Part shown: one piece after another, positions 1 to 9,668 of the stretch | How positions within the stretch are numbered: the first letter of the stretch is position 1 | Layout: each line of letters starts with the position of its first letter | Source of the DNA: Olsenella uli | GTDB taxonomy: Bacteria; Actinomycetota; Coriobacteriia; Coriobacteriales; Atopobiaceae | Assembly: GCF_901212675.1 (NCBI RefSeq) | Contig: NZ_CAAKOQ010000049.1 | Location: forward strand, 30,826 to 50,560 | Reading direction: 5' to 3' | Length of the DNA: 19,735 nucleotides | Program-made: the position numbers and the translations under genes | The notes under the pieces: model-generated | Databases searched by the model: none | What the model was told of the DNA's origin: nothing | The model's input: only the letters and a program-made list of their open reading frames with translations

Positions 1-34
1 CTCGTGGTAGCTGTTGGTGCTGGTCCTGCACCTG

Positions 35-79
35 CCACGGTTTGACGCATTTGCCGCCCGCAAACACGTAAATCCGTGG
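35..79. repeat. Imperfect 45-nt hairpin
   Basis: CCACGG (35-40) pairs with CCGTGG (74-79). Further in, ACG (45-47) pairs with CGT (67-69), and TTTG (50-53) pairs with CAAA (61-64) around a 7-nt loop. Mismatches separate the blocks. There is no T-run on either side, so a simple intrinsic terminator is not indicated. Its role is unknown. Confidence 0.5.
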
Positions 80-111
80 TGTCTGTAAAACTGTCGCGTC
101 GAACCCTTGCA

Positions 112-166
112 ACAGAGGCGCCGCGGCGGGCGGAATCCGACGGGACAGGCGCCTCTGTCCGCCGCC
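112..166. repeat. 11-bp inverted repeat with possible pseudoknot
   Basis: ACAGAGGCGCC (112-122) is perfectly complementary to GGCGCCTCTGT (148-158). Within its 25-nt loop, the G-rich stretch 125-134 can pair, with one bulged G, with TCCGCCGCC at 158-166 immediately 3' of the stem. That is the geometry of an H-type pseudoknot. The pairing is directly visible; biological meaning is inference, and high GC raises the chance of coincidental pairing for the second helix. Confidence 0.45.
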
Positions 167-168
167 AC

Positions 169-319
169 GAACAAAACTATCGAGTTTGCTGCAGTCGACG
201 CGAGGATCGCCGAGTAGACAGGCAAATGGCTCTCGCAAACCTGCAGGTAGCGGAGGTGCGCATGCAACGTCTACTTTCGGTTTCCTCCATGAACTGCAGC
301 AAACTCGATTGTTTTGTTC
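169..319. repeat. Long inverted repeat, 26 of 27 bp arms
   Basis: The arm at 169-195 (begins GAACAAAAC, ends GCTGCAGT) is the reverse complement of 293-319 with one mismatch. Pairing resumes further in: AGTAGAC near 213-219 matches GTCTACT near 270-276, and GAGGA is opposite TCCTC. The whole 151-nt segment could therefore fold as one long hairpin, or form a cruciform. This is much longer than a terminator and lacks a U-tract. It could be a MITE-like or REP-like repeat, or a structured RNA. Comparison with the rest of the genome would distinguish these. Confidence 0.7.
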
Positions 320-499
320 CGGCACGCCCGGTCTTGTCTTGCAAGCATCGAACTCGTTGTGGGTTAGGTGTGGAGTCGCTTGGCGGACGGCACTGATTAC
401 CTCGGGTTTCTTGGTACGTTACTGTAACGCCCCTGCGAGGGCGCGCGTCTGTTGCCCACGCCCGACCATCGCCCACACCCCAGGATTCGGAGCCGCCCC

Positions 500-1486
500 A
501 TGCTTGCAAACCTCGCTATCATCATCGTCGGGTTCGCCCTCCTCATTGGCGGGGCCAACCTGCTCGTCGACGGGGCCTCCGACATCGCCCGCCGCTTCGG
601 CCTGCCCGAGCGTGTGGTGGGCCTCACCATCGTCGCCATCGGCACGAGCCTCCCCGAGCTCGTCGTGGGCGTCGCGTCCGCGCTCGAGGGCCACGCCGAC
701 ATGGCCTATGGCAACGTCGTGGGCAGCTGCATGGCAAACCTGCTGCTCATCCTGGGCCTCACGGCCGTCATCCGGCCGGTGGGCCTCTCGCGCTGCACGC
801 AGCGCTTCGAAATCCCGGTGAGCGTCGCCGCCGTGCTCGCGCTTCTCGCGTTCTCCAACCTAGGACAGAGCCTGAACGCGCTCGAGGGCGTGGCGATGCT
901 CGTGGCCTTCGCGCTCTTCCTGCTGCGCACGGCGCAGGTGGGCCTTCGCGAGGGCGAGAGCGGCCAGGACGACGCCGATCCGCTGGGTACGCCGGAGGAG
1001 GAGGCCGAGGCCGGGCTCATGGCGCGGCTCACGGCGCATCCGCTCGTGAACGCGCTGCTCATCATCGTGGGCATCGCCCTGCTCAAGGTTGGCGCCGACT
1101 TCGTGGTCGAGAACTCCGTGCTGGTGGCGGGGTCGCTGGGCGTGAGCGAGCGCGTCATCGGCATCACGGTGGTGGCGCTGGGCACGTGCCTGCCCGAGCT
1201 CGTGACCGGCGTTGTCGCGGCGATGCGTGGCAACACCGACATTGCGGTGGGCAATGTCGTTGGGTCAAACATCTCCAACGTGCTGCTCGTGATGGGCGTG
1301 CCGGCCATGATCGCCCCGATCCCGTACGACGCGGCCTACAACGTCGACCTGGGACTGCTCGCGGTGTTCTCCGTGGTGCTCGTCGGGTTCTGCTACGTGG
1401 GGCGGCGCCACACCATCACGCGAGGCCAGGGCCTCGTGTTCGTAATGGCGTACCTGGTGTACATCGTCTTCTCGACGCTGCGCTAG
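500..1486 (+). CDS. CaCA-family Na+/Ca2+ exchanger-like membrane protein
   Basis: This is a 328-residue integral membrane antiporter of the Ca2+/cation antiporter family (YrbG-like), expected to exchange Na+ or H+ against Ca2+ across the cytoplasmic membrane. Two homologous halves are visible. The alpha-1 repeat has GTSLPELV (residues 48-55) and GNVVGSC (71-77); the alpha-2 repeat has GTCLPELV (228-235) and GNVVGSN (251-257). A charged Glu/Asp-rich cytosolic linker (about 150-175) separates them. The start at 500 was chosen over an in-frame ATG at 452 because GGAG lies 7 nt upstream and the protein then begins directly with the first hydrophobic helix. Family assignment is firm; the transported ion is inferred. 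It stands alone, with a 108-bp gap to yaaA. Confidence 0.92.
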   Translation: MLANLAIIIVGFALLIGGANLLVDGASDIARRFGLPERVVGLTIVAIGTSLPELVVGVASALEGHADMAYGNVVGSCMANLLLILGLTAVIRPVGLSRCTQRFEIPVSVAAVLALLAFSNLGQSLNALEGVAMLVAFALFLLRTAQVGLREGESGQDDADPLGTPEEEAEAGLMARLTAHPLVNALLIIVGIALLKVGADFVVENSVLVAGSLGVSERVIGITVVALGTCLPELVTGVVAAMRGNTDIAVGNVVGSNISNVLLVMGVPAMIAPIPYDAAYNVDLGLLAVFSVVLVGFCYVGRRHTITRGQGLVFVMAYLVYIVFSTLR

Positions 1487-1594
1487 GCTGGGAGGGCGGC
1501 GCCGTGCCAGGCCGCATGACGATTGCCGCGCGGCCGTCGGGCGACGCCGTGCGGGCATGGCCGCGCCGCCGACCGTCTGTCCCGAGGAGGCCCC

Positions 1595-2464
1595 ATGCTT
1601 CGCGTCATCGTGTCGCCCGCCAAGAAGATGCTGGCCGGCGTCGAGTCGTCCTTCCCGCTCACGGTGCCTGCGCTTGCGGGGCGCACGCGCGAGCTGCTCG
1701 ACGGTCTCCTCGGCATGACGGCCGCCGAGCTCCAGGCGCTCTGGCGCGTGAGCGACCGGCTGCTGGGGCCGTGCCTCGACGACCTTGCTCGCCTGCGCGA
1801 GACCGGCGTGCCCTCGTGCGCGGACGACCTCGCCAGGCCCCCGCTTGTCGCGAGCCTCTCGCCGGCGGTGCTTGCCTACAGCGGCATCCAGTACCAGGCG
1901 ATGGCTCCGGCCGTCATGGACGAGCGGTCGCTTGCCTGGCTGGCCGACCATCTGCGGATTATGAGCGGCTTTCATGGGTGCCTGCGCCCGTTCGATGCCG
2001 TGGTGCCGTATCGGCTTGAGATGGGCGCACGGCTACCCGCAGGTTCGTGCTGGCCGGGCGGCGCGCGCGACCTCTACGGCTTCTGGGGCGACGCGATTGC
2101 GCGCGAGGTGTGCGCGGGGGAGGCACCATGCGATGCCGGCGGTGCCGCGGCGGCTGTGGCCGCGGGGCCCGTCCACGTCGTCAACCTTGCGAGCGTCGAG
2201 TACGCCAAGGCGGCCCTCCCTCGGCTTTCGCCTGACGTACCTATCACCACCTGCATCTTTGGCGAGGAGCTACGAGACGGCAGGCCCGTGCAGCGCTCGA
2301 CGGCGAGCAAGGCCGCGCGCGGCTCCATGGTGCGCTGGATGGCCGAGCGCGGCGCGAGCGACGCAGCCGAGCTCGAGGTGTTCGACATCGGCTATCGCCT
2401 CGCGCCCGAGCTCTGCCACGAGGACGGGCCCCGTCGCACCCTCGTCTTCATGCGCGCGTCCTAG
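1595..2464 (+). CDS. yaaA: YaaA family (DUF328) peroxide-stress protein
   Basis: The 289-residue cytoplasmic protein belongs to the YaaA family, whose E. coli member lowers free intracellular iron during H2O2 stress and binds DNA. The family signatures are present in order: RVIVSPAKKM at the N-terminus (SPAK core), LAYSGIQYQ, LRIMSGFHGCLRPFD followed by VPYRLEMG, LYGFWGD, VVNLASVEYAK, SKAARGSMVRW and a C-terminal GYRLAPE. It is about 30 residues longer than the E. coli protein, because of an Ala/Gly-rich insertion before VVNLAS. The start at 1595 follows an AGGAGG site 4 nt upstream; the frame is open back to 1523 but the extension resembles non-coding sequence. Regulation is not visible. Confidence 0.93.
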   Translation: MLRVIVSPAKKMLAGVESSFPLTVPALAGRTRELLDGLLGMTAAELQALWRVSDRLLGPCLDDLARLRETGVPSCADDLARPPLVASLSPAVLAYSGIQYQAMAPAVMDERSLAWLADHLRIMSGFHGCLRPFDAVVPYRLEMGARLPAGSCWPGGARDLYGFWGDAIAREVCAGEAPCDAGGAAAAVAAGPVHVVNLASVEYAKAALPRLSPDVPITTCIFGEELRDGRPVQRSTASKAARGSMVRWMAERGASDAAELEVFDIGYRLAPELCHEDGPRRTLVFMRAS

Positions 2465-2474
2465 GGGATGGCTT

Positions 2475-2513
2475 GTGGGATGGTCCGAGGGCTGCGTGGG
2501 ATGGTCCGAGGGC
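2475..2513. repeat. Short tandem direct repeat, 18-bp unit, 21-bp period
   Basis: GTGGGATGGTCCGAGGGC occurs at 2475-2492 and again identically at 2496-2513, just after the yaaA stop codon. It is too short and too few in copies to be a CRISPR. It may be a local duplication. Confidence 0.7.
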
Positions 2514-2520
2514 CCCCGGC

Positions 2521-2542
2521 CCGGTCGGCAACGGCCGACCGG
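2521..2542 (+). terminator. Compact 9-bp stem-loop between yaaA and valS
   Basis: CCGGTCGGC (2521-2529) pairs perfectly with GCCGACCGG (2534-2542) around the loop AACG. The stem is very stable and sits between two genes, as a terminator would. No T-run follows on either strand, so canonical intrinsic termination is doubtful. It could also be part of the valS leader. Confidence 0.4.
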
Positions 2543-2598
2543 ATGCCCGAGAAACTCCGTCGCCCCTGGCGAGAAACGAGCGGCCCTCCACCCTCGCG

Positions 2599-2607
2599 TG
2601 CTATGCT
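2599..2607 (+). promoter_or_regulatory. Possible extended -10 promoter of valS
   Basis: TGC-TATGCT forms an extended -10 element (TATGCT at 2602-2607), 37 nt upstream of the valS start. No convincing -35 hexamer is seen at the usual spacing. No T-box-like leader was recognised in the 180-nt gap. Confidence 0.3.
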
Positions 2608-2644
2608 CATGAGCTAGTTTGTTCCAGCGAGAGGACGGATACTC

Positions 2645-5390
<2,746 letters not shown>

Positions 5391-5416
<26 letters not shown>

Positions 5417-6020
5417 CGGCCCGCCTGGCCTGCCCAACCTCACGGGATTCGACGCGCCCGCCCGCAAGCGTGAGCTTCGCGGGTGGGCGCGGCGCGTTCG
5501 CGACGCCGAGCCGGCCCGTGAGCGCGCGGCCGCCGACGCTCGGGTCGCCACGCGCGTGCGGGAGACTTTCGCGTGGCGGCGTGCGGGTCTCGTGCTCGCG
5601 TACCTCTCGTTTGGCTCGGAGGTGCAGACGCGCGGCCTCGTGCGGGACGCGTGGGCGGCGGGCAAGCGCGTGGCGGTGCCTCGCTGCGATGCGGCCGCGC
5701 GCCGCATGGCGTGGGTCGAGCTCGACTCGCTCGAGGGACTCGTCCCGGGCGCCTTCGGCATCGAGGAGCCTCCGGCGGACGCGCCCGCGCTTGACGACGG
5801 GCGGCTGGGGGAGGATACGGTCGCGCTCGTTCCGGGCCTGCTCTTTGACCGTGCGGGCATGCGGCTCGGCTATGGCGGCGGCTACTACGACCGCTTCCTC
5901 GCCGGGTTTGCCGGCACGTCGCTCGGCATCTGTAGGGCCAGCCAGCTCGTCGGCTCGCTTGCGGGCCTTGGCGCCCTGGGTCCGCGCGACATGCCGGTCG
6001 ACGTCGTCTGTGCGGGTTAG
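5391..6020 (+). CDS. 5-formyltetrahydrofolate cyclo-ligase (MTHFS)
   Basis: The enzyme converts 5-formyltetrahydrofolate to 5,10-methenyltetrahydrofolate using ATP, salvaging folinate for one-carbon metabolism. Family landmarks are ARKRELR at the N-terminus, YLSFGSEVQT (71-80), the MAWVE strand, FGIEEP and the nucleotide-binding GYGGGYYDR loop (160-168) after LVPGLLFDRAGMRL. As drawn from GTG at 5391 it has 209 residues. The first 20 or so are atypical, and TTG at 5409 is an alternative; neither has a strong ribosome site, consistent with coupling to valS translation. Its position between valS and folC makes a small folate-linked cluster. Function is confident from motifs; only the exact start is uncertain. 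Confidence 0.9.
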
Positions 6021-6074
6021 GGGCGGGCGAGAGCGGCTAGGATAGGACGGCGTATCCACTATCGGGAGGTTTGC

Positions 6075-7505
6075 ATGACGCTCCAGAACCACGAGGCCTG
6101 GGTGGCGCCCTTCTCGGCGCCCGGGCTTGGCTATGACGAGGCCGAGGCGATGGCTCACGACACCGGCTTCTTCGGCAACACCGGCGACCCCCTGCTCGAG
6201 ACGGTCGTCGAGATGCTCGACGAGCTGGGCCGGCCCGACGCCGCCTTCGACGTCATCCAGGTCGCCGGCACCAACGGCAAGACGTCCACCTCGCGGTACA
6301 CGGTGGCGGTGCTCGCGGGCGAGGGTCTGCGGACGGCGCTCTACACCTCGCCCGAGCTCGTGGAGATGCGCGAGCGCATGGAGGTCGCCGGCGCCCCCGT
6401 CTCGCGCGAGGCCTTCGCGCGCGGCATCTCGCTCGCGGCCGAGGCGGGCCGGCGCGTGAACGGTCGGCGCGCGGCGGCTGGGGAGCGACCCTTCCGCGTC
6501 ACGGAGTTCGACCTGCTCACGGTGGCCGCCTGCGTCACCTTTGCCGAGGCCGGCGTGGACGTGGCCGTGCTCGAGGTGGGCCTGGGCGGGCGCTGGGACG
6601 CCACCACGGCGACGCACCCGGTCGTGACCTGCGTCACGGGCATCGGCCTCGACCACATGCGCATCCTTGGCGACACGCTCGAGGCCATCGCGGGCGAGAA
6701 GGCGGCCGTCATCAAGCGCGGCCAGCGCTGCGTGCTGGGTGCGGGCACGGCGACCCCGGCAAGCGTGGAGGACGTCTTCCTCGCGCGCTGCGCAGACCAG
6801 GGCGTGCGCCCGGTGCTGCTTCGTCCCGAGAGCCCCGAGGACGCCCCCGGCGAGCTCGAGGCGGGCGAGATGCGCGAGCACCCCGAGCTGCCGCGCGCGA
6901 GCTATCGCGTGACGCGCCGGCCCGAGCGCATCGGCGGCGGCCTCGTGCTCGACGTCACCACGCCGCGCACCACCTACCTGGACCTCTGTGCGGCCAAGCC
7001 CGTCTACCAGGCGGCCAACATCGCCTGCGCCGTCGTGGTGGCCGAGACCTACCTCGACCGCGAGCTCGACCAGTACCACCTCTCCGACCACGTGAGCGAG
7101 TGCCCCACGCCCGGGCGCTTCAACGTGGTGGAGGGCTCGCCCATGCACCTCATCGACGCCGCTCACAACCCGCAGTCGGTCCGTGCGTTCCTCGACTCGC
7201 TCGAGGAGATGGAGCCTGAGGTCGCCGACCGCCCGCAGCTTCTGTGCGCCGTGCTCGCCGATAAGGACGTCGACGGCATCGTGGCCCTTCTGGCCCCGGC
7301 CTTCCCGCGCGTCTGCGTGACGGCCACGAGCTCGCCTCGCGCGCTCGCACCGGACGAGCTCGCGCGGGCCTTCCGCGCCCATGGCGTGGAGCCCGCCGCT
7401 GTCTATCCCGACGTCGCCTCGGCCTGCGACGCCCTCTCGCACGAGCCCTACGTCGCCGTGGGCTCCATCACGCTTGCCGGGGAGGTCGCCGCCTGGCACC
7501 GCTAG
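6075..7505 (+). CDS. folC: Folylpolyglutamate synthase / dihydrofolate synthase
   Basis: The 476-residue Mur-ligase-superfamily enzyme adds glutamate to folates (and possibly to dihydropteroate) with ATP. Visible signatures are the P-loop VAGTNGKTST (Lys69), TSPELVEMRERM, the EVGLGGRWDATT block, GLDHMRILGDTLEAIAGEKAAVIKRG (Mg2+/ATP site) and DAAHNP near the C-terminal domain. GGGAGG stands 6 nt before the ATG. It lies 54 bp after the cyclo-ligase gene and is probably co-transcribed with it. The P-loop has Thr where many FolC proteins have Gly (GKG), an ordinary variation. Whether it is bifunctional cannot be told from sequence alone. Confidence 0.95.
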   Translation: MTLQNHEAWVAPFSAPGLGYDEAEAMAHDTGFFGNTGDPLLETVVEMLDELGRPDAAFDVIQVAGTNGKTSTSRYTVAVLAGEGLRTALYTSPELVEMRERMEVAGAPVSREAFARGISLAAEAGRRVNGRRAAAGERPFRVTEFDLLTVAACVTFAEAGVDVAVLEVGLGGRWDATTATHPVVTCVTGIGLDHMRILGDTLEAIAGEKAAVIKRGQRCVLGAGTATPASVEDVFLARCADQGVRPVLLRPESPEDAPGELEAGEMREHPELPRASYRVTRRPERIGGGLVLDVTTPRTTYLDLCAAKPVYQAANIACAVVVAETYLDRELDQYHLSDHVSECPTPGRFNVVEGSPMHLIDAAHNPQSVRAFLDSLEEMEPEVADRPQLLCAVLADKDVDGIVALLAPAFPRVCVTATSSPRALAPDELARAFRAHGVEPAAVYPDVASACDALSHEPYVAVGSITLAGEVAAWHR

Positions 7506-7604
7506 GACCCAGGTGCGGCATGCCGCGCCGGCGCGGGTCTCCGCAGGCGCGTACCATGTCGCCAGGCGGGTCGTGCCCGCAACCTAGACCAGGAGGAGAA
7601 GCCC

Positions 7605-8489
7605 GTGCGCTACGTGCGATTTGCCCAGGACGAAGCCGCGCCGCAGCTTGGCGTGCTCGTGGGGACCGATGCCGTGCTGCCCGTCTCGGAGCTTGACGCC
7701 AGCCTGCCCGCGTTCGACCTGCTTGCCCTCATTGACGAGCTCGCCTGCCGCGATGACGCCCCCGCGCTCCCCGATGACGCAGCTGCTCGCGCGCTGTCGC
7801 TTGCGTCGGTGCGCCTGCTCGCTCCCATCGAGCGCCCCCGCCACGACATCCTGTGCCTGGGCGTCAACTATGCAGACCACCTCGAGGAGACCAAGCGCAG
7901 CGTCATCGGCGGCGGCTTCTCCGAGCCCGCGAAGGCCGTCTACTTTGCCAAGCGAGCCGTGCGCGTCCTCGGCCCCGGCGAGGCCATCGAGGGCTGCTTC
8001 GACGTCGATCCGTGCCTCGACTACGAGGTCGAGCTTGCCGTCATCCTCGGCCGTGGCGGCCGCAACATCTCCGCCGAGGACGCCGAAAGCCACATCTTCG
8101 GCTACTCGGTCTTCAACGACGTGTCGTCGCGCGGCCTGCAGAAGAGCCACCAGCAGTGGTTCCTTGGCAAGTCGGTCGACACCTACACGGCCATGGGCCC
8201 CGTTATCGTCACGGCCGACGAGCTGCCCATGCCGCTTCAGCTGGGCGTGCACAGCTTCGTGAACGGCGAGGCGCGCCAGAGCTCCAATACGGCGAACCTC
8301 ATCCATGGGGTGGCCCAGGTCATCGTCGAGATGTCGAGCGTCATGACGCTCGACGCGGGCGACATCATCGCCACGGGTACGCCCTCCGGCGTGGGCATGG
8401 GCTTCAACCCGCCGCGCTGGCTCGTGCCCGGAGACGTCGTGCGCTGCGAGATTGACGGCGTCGGCGTCCTCGAGAACCCGGTGGCGTAG
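7605..8489 (+). CDS. Fumarylacetoacetate hydrolase (FAH) family enzyme
   Basis: The 294-residue FAH-fold enzyme should use a divalent metal to hydrolyse or decarboxylate a 2-keto/2,4-diketo acid. The N-terminal half is the usual variable lid. The core runs from DILCLGVNYADH (81-92) through DYEVELAVILG (likely metal ligands Glu141 and Glu143) and GYSVFNDVSSR (Asp172) to GDIIATGTPSGVG (252-264). GTG start with AGGAGGAG 6 nt upstream. In aerobic L-fucose pathways an FAH protein cleaves 2,4-diketo-3-deoxy-L-fuconate; the fucose operon starts about 1.2 kb away, so such a role is possible. But the gene points toward the regulator and is not in the operon. It could equally act on another keto acid. 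A promoter is not evident in the 99-bp gap. Confidence 0.9.
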   Translation: MRYVRFAQDEAAPQLGVLVGTDAVLPVSELDASLPAFDLLALIDELACRDDAPALPDDAAARALSLASVRLLAPIERPRHDILCLGVNYADHLEETKRSVIGGGFSEPAKAVYFAKRAVRVLGPGEAIEGCFDVDPCLDYEVELAVILGRGGRNISAEDAESHIFGYSVFNDVSSRGLQKSHQQWFLGKSVDTYTAMGPVIVTADELPMPLQLGVHSFVNGEARQSSNTANLIHGVAQVIVEMSSVMTLDAGDIIATGTPSGVGMGFNPPRWLVPGDVVRCEIDGVGVLENPVA

Positions 8490-8533
8490 GCGCTTCCACA
8501 CGTTCGCTCCATGCGGGGCGCCGATCCGCGTCG

Positions 8534-9313
8534 CTACGAGATCAGGCGCTCGACGCGCTCGCGGGTGAAGGTGAGCTCGCGGCGGATGAGCTCGGCCTTC
8601 TCGTCGGTGAGCCGGTAGGAGGGCGTCGTCACGCTGATGCCGTAGGCGATGTGGCCGTGCTGGCGCACGGGAACGGCGATGCACTGCACGCCCTCAGTCG
8701 TCTCCTCGCGGTCGTAGGCGAACCCCGTCCGGCGCACCTCGGCGAGCTCGGCCAGGAACTCGTCCATCGTCGCGAGCGCGTGGTCCGTCGGCCGCTCGAG
8801 CGGCTCGCCCACGAGCGCGCACACCTCGTTTTCGGGCAGCTCGCTCACGAGCGCCTTGCCGATCGCCGTGTACGTGAGCCCGAGCGTCTTGCCGATGCTG
8901 CTCCTGAGCTGCACGGGCTGCGCCGAGTCGACCTTGGCGACGTAGAGCACCCGGCCGTGGTCGAGCACCCCGAGCTGGCTCGTCTCCTGGCAGGCGCTGA
9001 CGGCTTCGCGCATCGCCGCCTTGAAGACGCCGAGCACGCCGCCCTTGCGCTCGTACGACGAGCCGAGGATGTAGGAGCGCAGGCCCAGCGAGTAGCGCGC
9101 CGTCGCCTCGTCGCAGGTGATGAAGTCAGAGGCGGCCATCGTGTGCAGGATGGGGAAGAGGCTGCTCTTCGGCGCGCCGAGCGCGCGACAGATGTCGGCC
9201 ATTGACAGGCCGTCGTCGGCCTCCGAGAGCGTCGAGAGGATGTCGAGCACACGCTGAGTCGAGCGGTGCGTCGTCCTCTGGTCCTGCTGTTCCGCGCGTT
9301 CCTTCGTCGCCAC
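8534..9313 (-). CDS. IclR-family transcriptional regulator, probable fucose-operon regulator
   Basis: The 259-residue protein has an N-terminal winged helix-turn-helix (about 18-78; RSTQRVLDIL, ICRALGAPKSSLFPILHTM) and a C-terminal IclR effector-binding domain (about 90-255; YVAKVDSAQPVQLRSSIGKTLGLTYTAIGKALVS, FAYDREETTEGVQCIAVPV). The start is taken at a GTG preceded by AAGGAG 7 nt upstream; an open extension to 9466 is judged non-coding because it would run through the promoter region. It is divergent from the UxaA-type gene, the usual arrangement for a local IclR regulator. The C. jejuni fucose locus also carries an IclR-type regulator (Cj0480c). The effector is unknown; fucose or a keto-deoxy acid is a guess. 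Confidence 0.92.
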   Translation of the reverse strand: MATKERAEQQDQRTTHRSTQRVLDILSTLSEADDGLSMADICRALGAPKSSLFPILHTMAASDFITCDEATARYSLGLRSYILGSSYERKGGVLGVFKAAMREAVSACQETSQLGVLDHGRVLYVAKVDSAQPVQLRSSIGKTLGLTYTAIGKALVSELPENEVCALVGEPLERPTDHALATMDEFLAELAEVRRTGFAYDREETTEGVQCIAVPVRQHGHIAYGISVTTPSYRLTDEKAELIRRELTFTRERVERLIS

Positions 9314-9373
9314 GGCCGGTCTCCTTCTCCCCCGGGGGGCTGATGATATCGCGCGCCCCCTCCTGTGACGCCT

Positions 9374-9402
9374 AGTATCCCCTTGATTACATGCGTTCGC
9401 AA
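9374..9402 (-). promoter_or_regulatory. Probable promoter of the IclR gene
   Basis: On the minus strand TTGCGA (9402-9397) and GATACT (9379-9374) are separated by exactly 17 nt, each matching four of six consensus bases. The predicted start lies about 55 nt upstream of the GTG codon. The first GTTCGC box (9395-9400) overlaps the -35 hexamer, which would allow autorepression. Confidence 0.5.
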
Positions 9403-9511
9403 ATACGAATACCGTTCGCAGACGAATACCAGCCGTTCGCCTCCGCGCGCGCCCCGTGCGCCCCACTGGCTGTATAGTTCCAATCGATTACTAAGGCAGA
9501 CCAACGTTCGC
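9395..9511. promoter_or_regulatory. Repeated GTTCGC boxes, candidate IclR operators
   Basis: GTTCGC occurs at 9395, 9414, 9435 and 9506. The first two are parts of near-identical units, GTTCGCAAATACGAATAC and GTTCGCAGACGAATAC, each also an inverted repeat (TTCG-N6-CGAA and TTCG-N4-CGAA). The first three start 19 and 21 bp apart, about two helical turns, so a protein could bind them on one DNA face. They lie between the two divergent promoters. Binding by the adjacent regulator is inferred. Confidence 0.5.
9473..9478 (+). promoter_or_regulatory. Possible -10 element of the fucose operon
   Basis: TATAGT (9473-9478) matches five of six -10 consensus bases. The sequence 16-18 bp upstream is GC-rich and has no -35 hexamer, which would fit an activator-dependent promoter. 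Three GTTCGC boxes lie just upstream. Confidence 0.35.
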
Positions 9512-9668
9512 AATCACAAACACCCGGCACCACCGGGAGGCGAAGGAAGGGATTCCGACAACGCCACGGCACGCGCCGGGAACGATGCTTCGGCGCGTTG
9601 GTCTGCGAGGGCACGTGAGGCTGCGCATGGGGATGCGCACGCGTGCACAGGCGCGAGAGGAGAGGCAC
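9485..9668 (+). other. Structured 5' leader of the fucose operon
   Basis: About 180 nt separate the likely transcription start from the first codon. GCAGACCAACG (9496-9506) is perfectly complementary to CGTTGGTCTGC (9596-9606). Inside are TTCGC/GCGAA (from about 9508 and 9540) around a CCCGG/CCGGG hairpin, and ACGCGCC (9571-9577) with GGCGCGT (9592-9598). The last helix competes with the outer one for 9596-9598, so two alternative folds are possible. No known riboswitch class was recognised. A regulatory role is inference. Confidence 0.4.

Larger units (their letters stand above)
1..499. other. Gene-free region with three large hairpins
   Basis: No open frame here looks like a real protein: the short frames are rich in Arg and Cys, lack family motifs and have no good ribosome site. 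The region instead contains three successive inverted repeats (35-79, 112-166, 169-319), described separately. A 13-bp palindrome CGTTAC-T-GTAACG lies at 417-429, followed by a small CGCCC/GGGCG stem at about 428-443, shortly before the exchanger gene. These could be an operator or leader element for that gene, but no clear -35/-10 pair is visible. The upstream gene is outside the window. Confidence 0.6.

Noticed and set aside
76..396. 106-residue open frame at the start of the window
   Set aside because: It runs through two inverted repeats, has no ribosome site or motif, and has skewed Arg/Cys content.
2475..2513. CRISPR-like array
   Set aside because: There are only two 18-bp copies with a 3-bp spacer; no CRISPR array or cas gene is seen anywhere in the window.
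9314..9466. N-terminal extension of the IclR regulator
   Set aside because: It would contain the regulator's own promoter and operator boxes; AAGGAG before the GTG at 9313 supports the shorter form.
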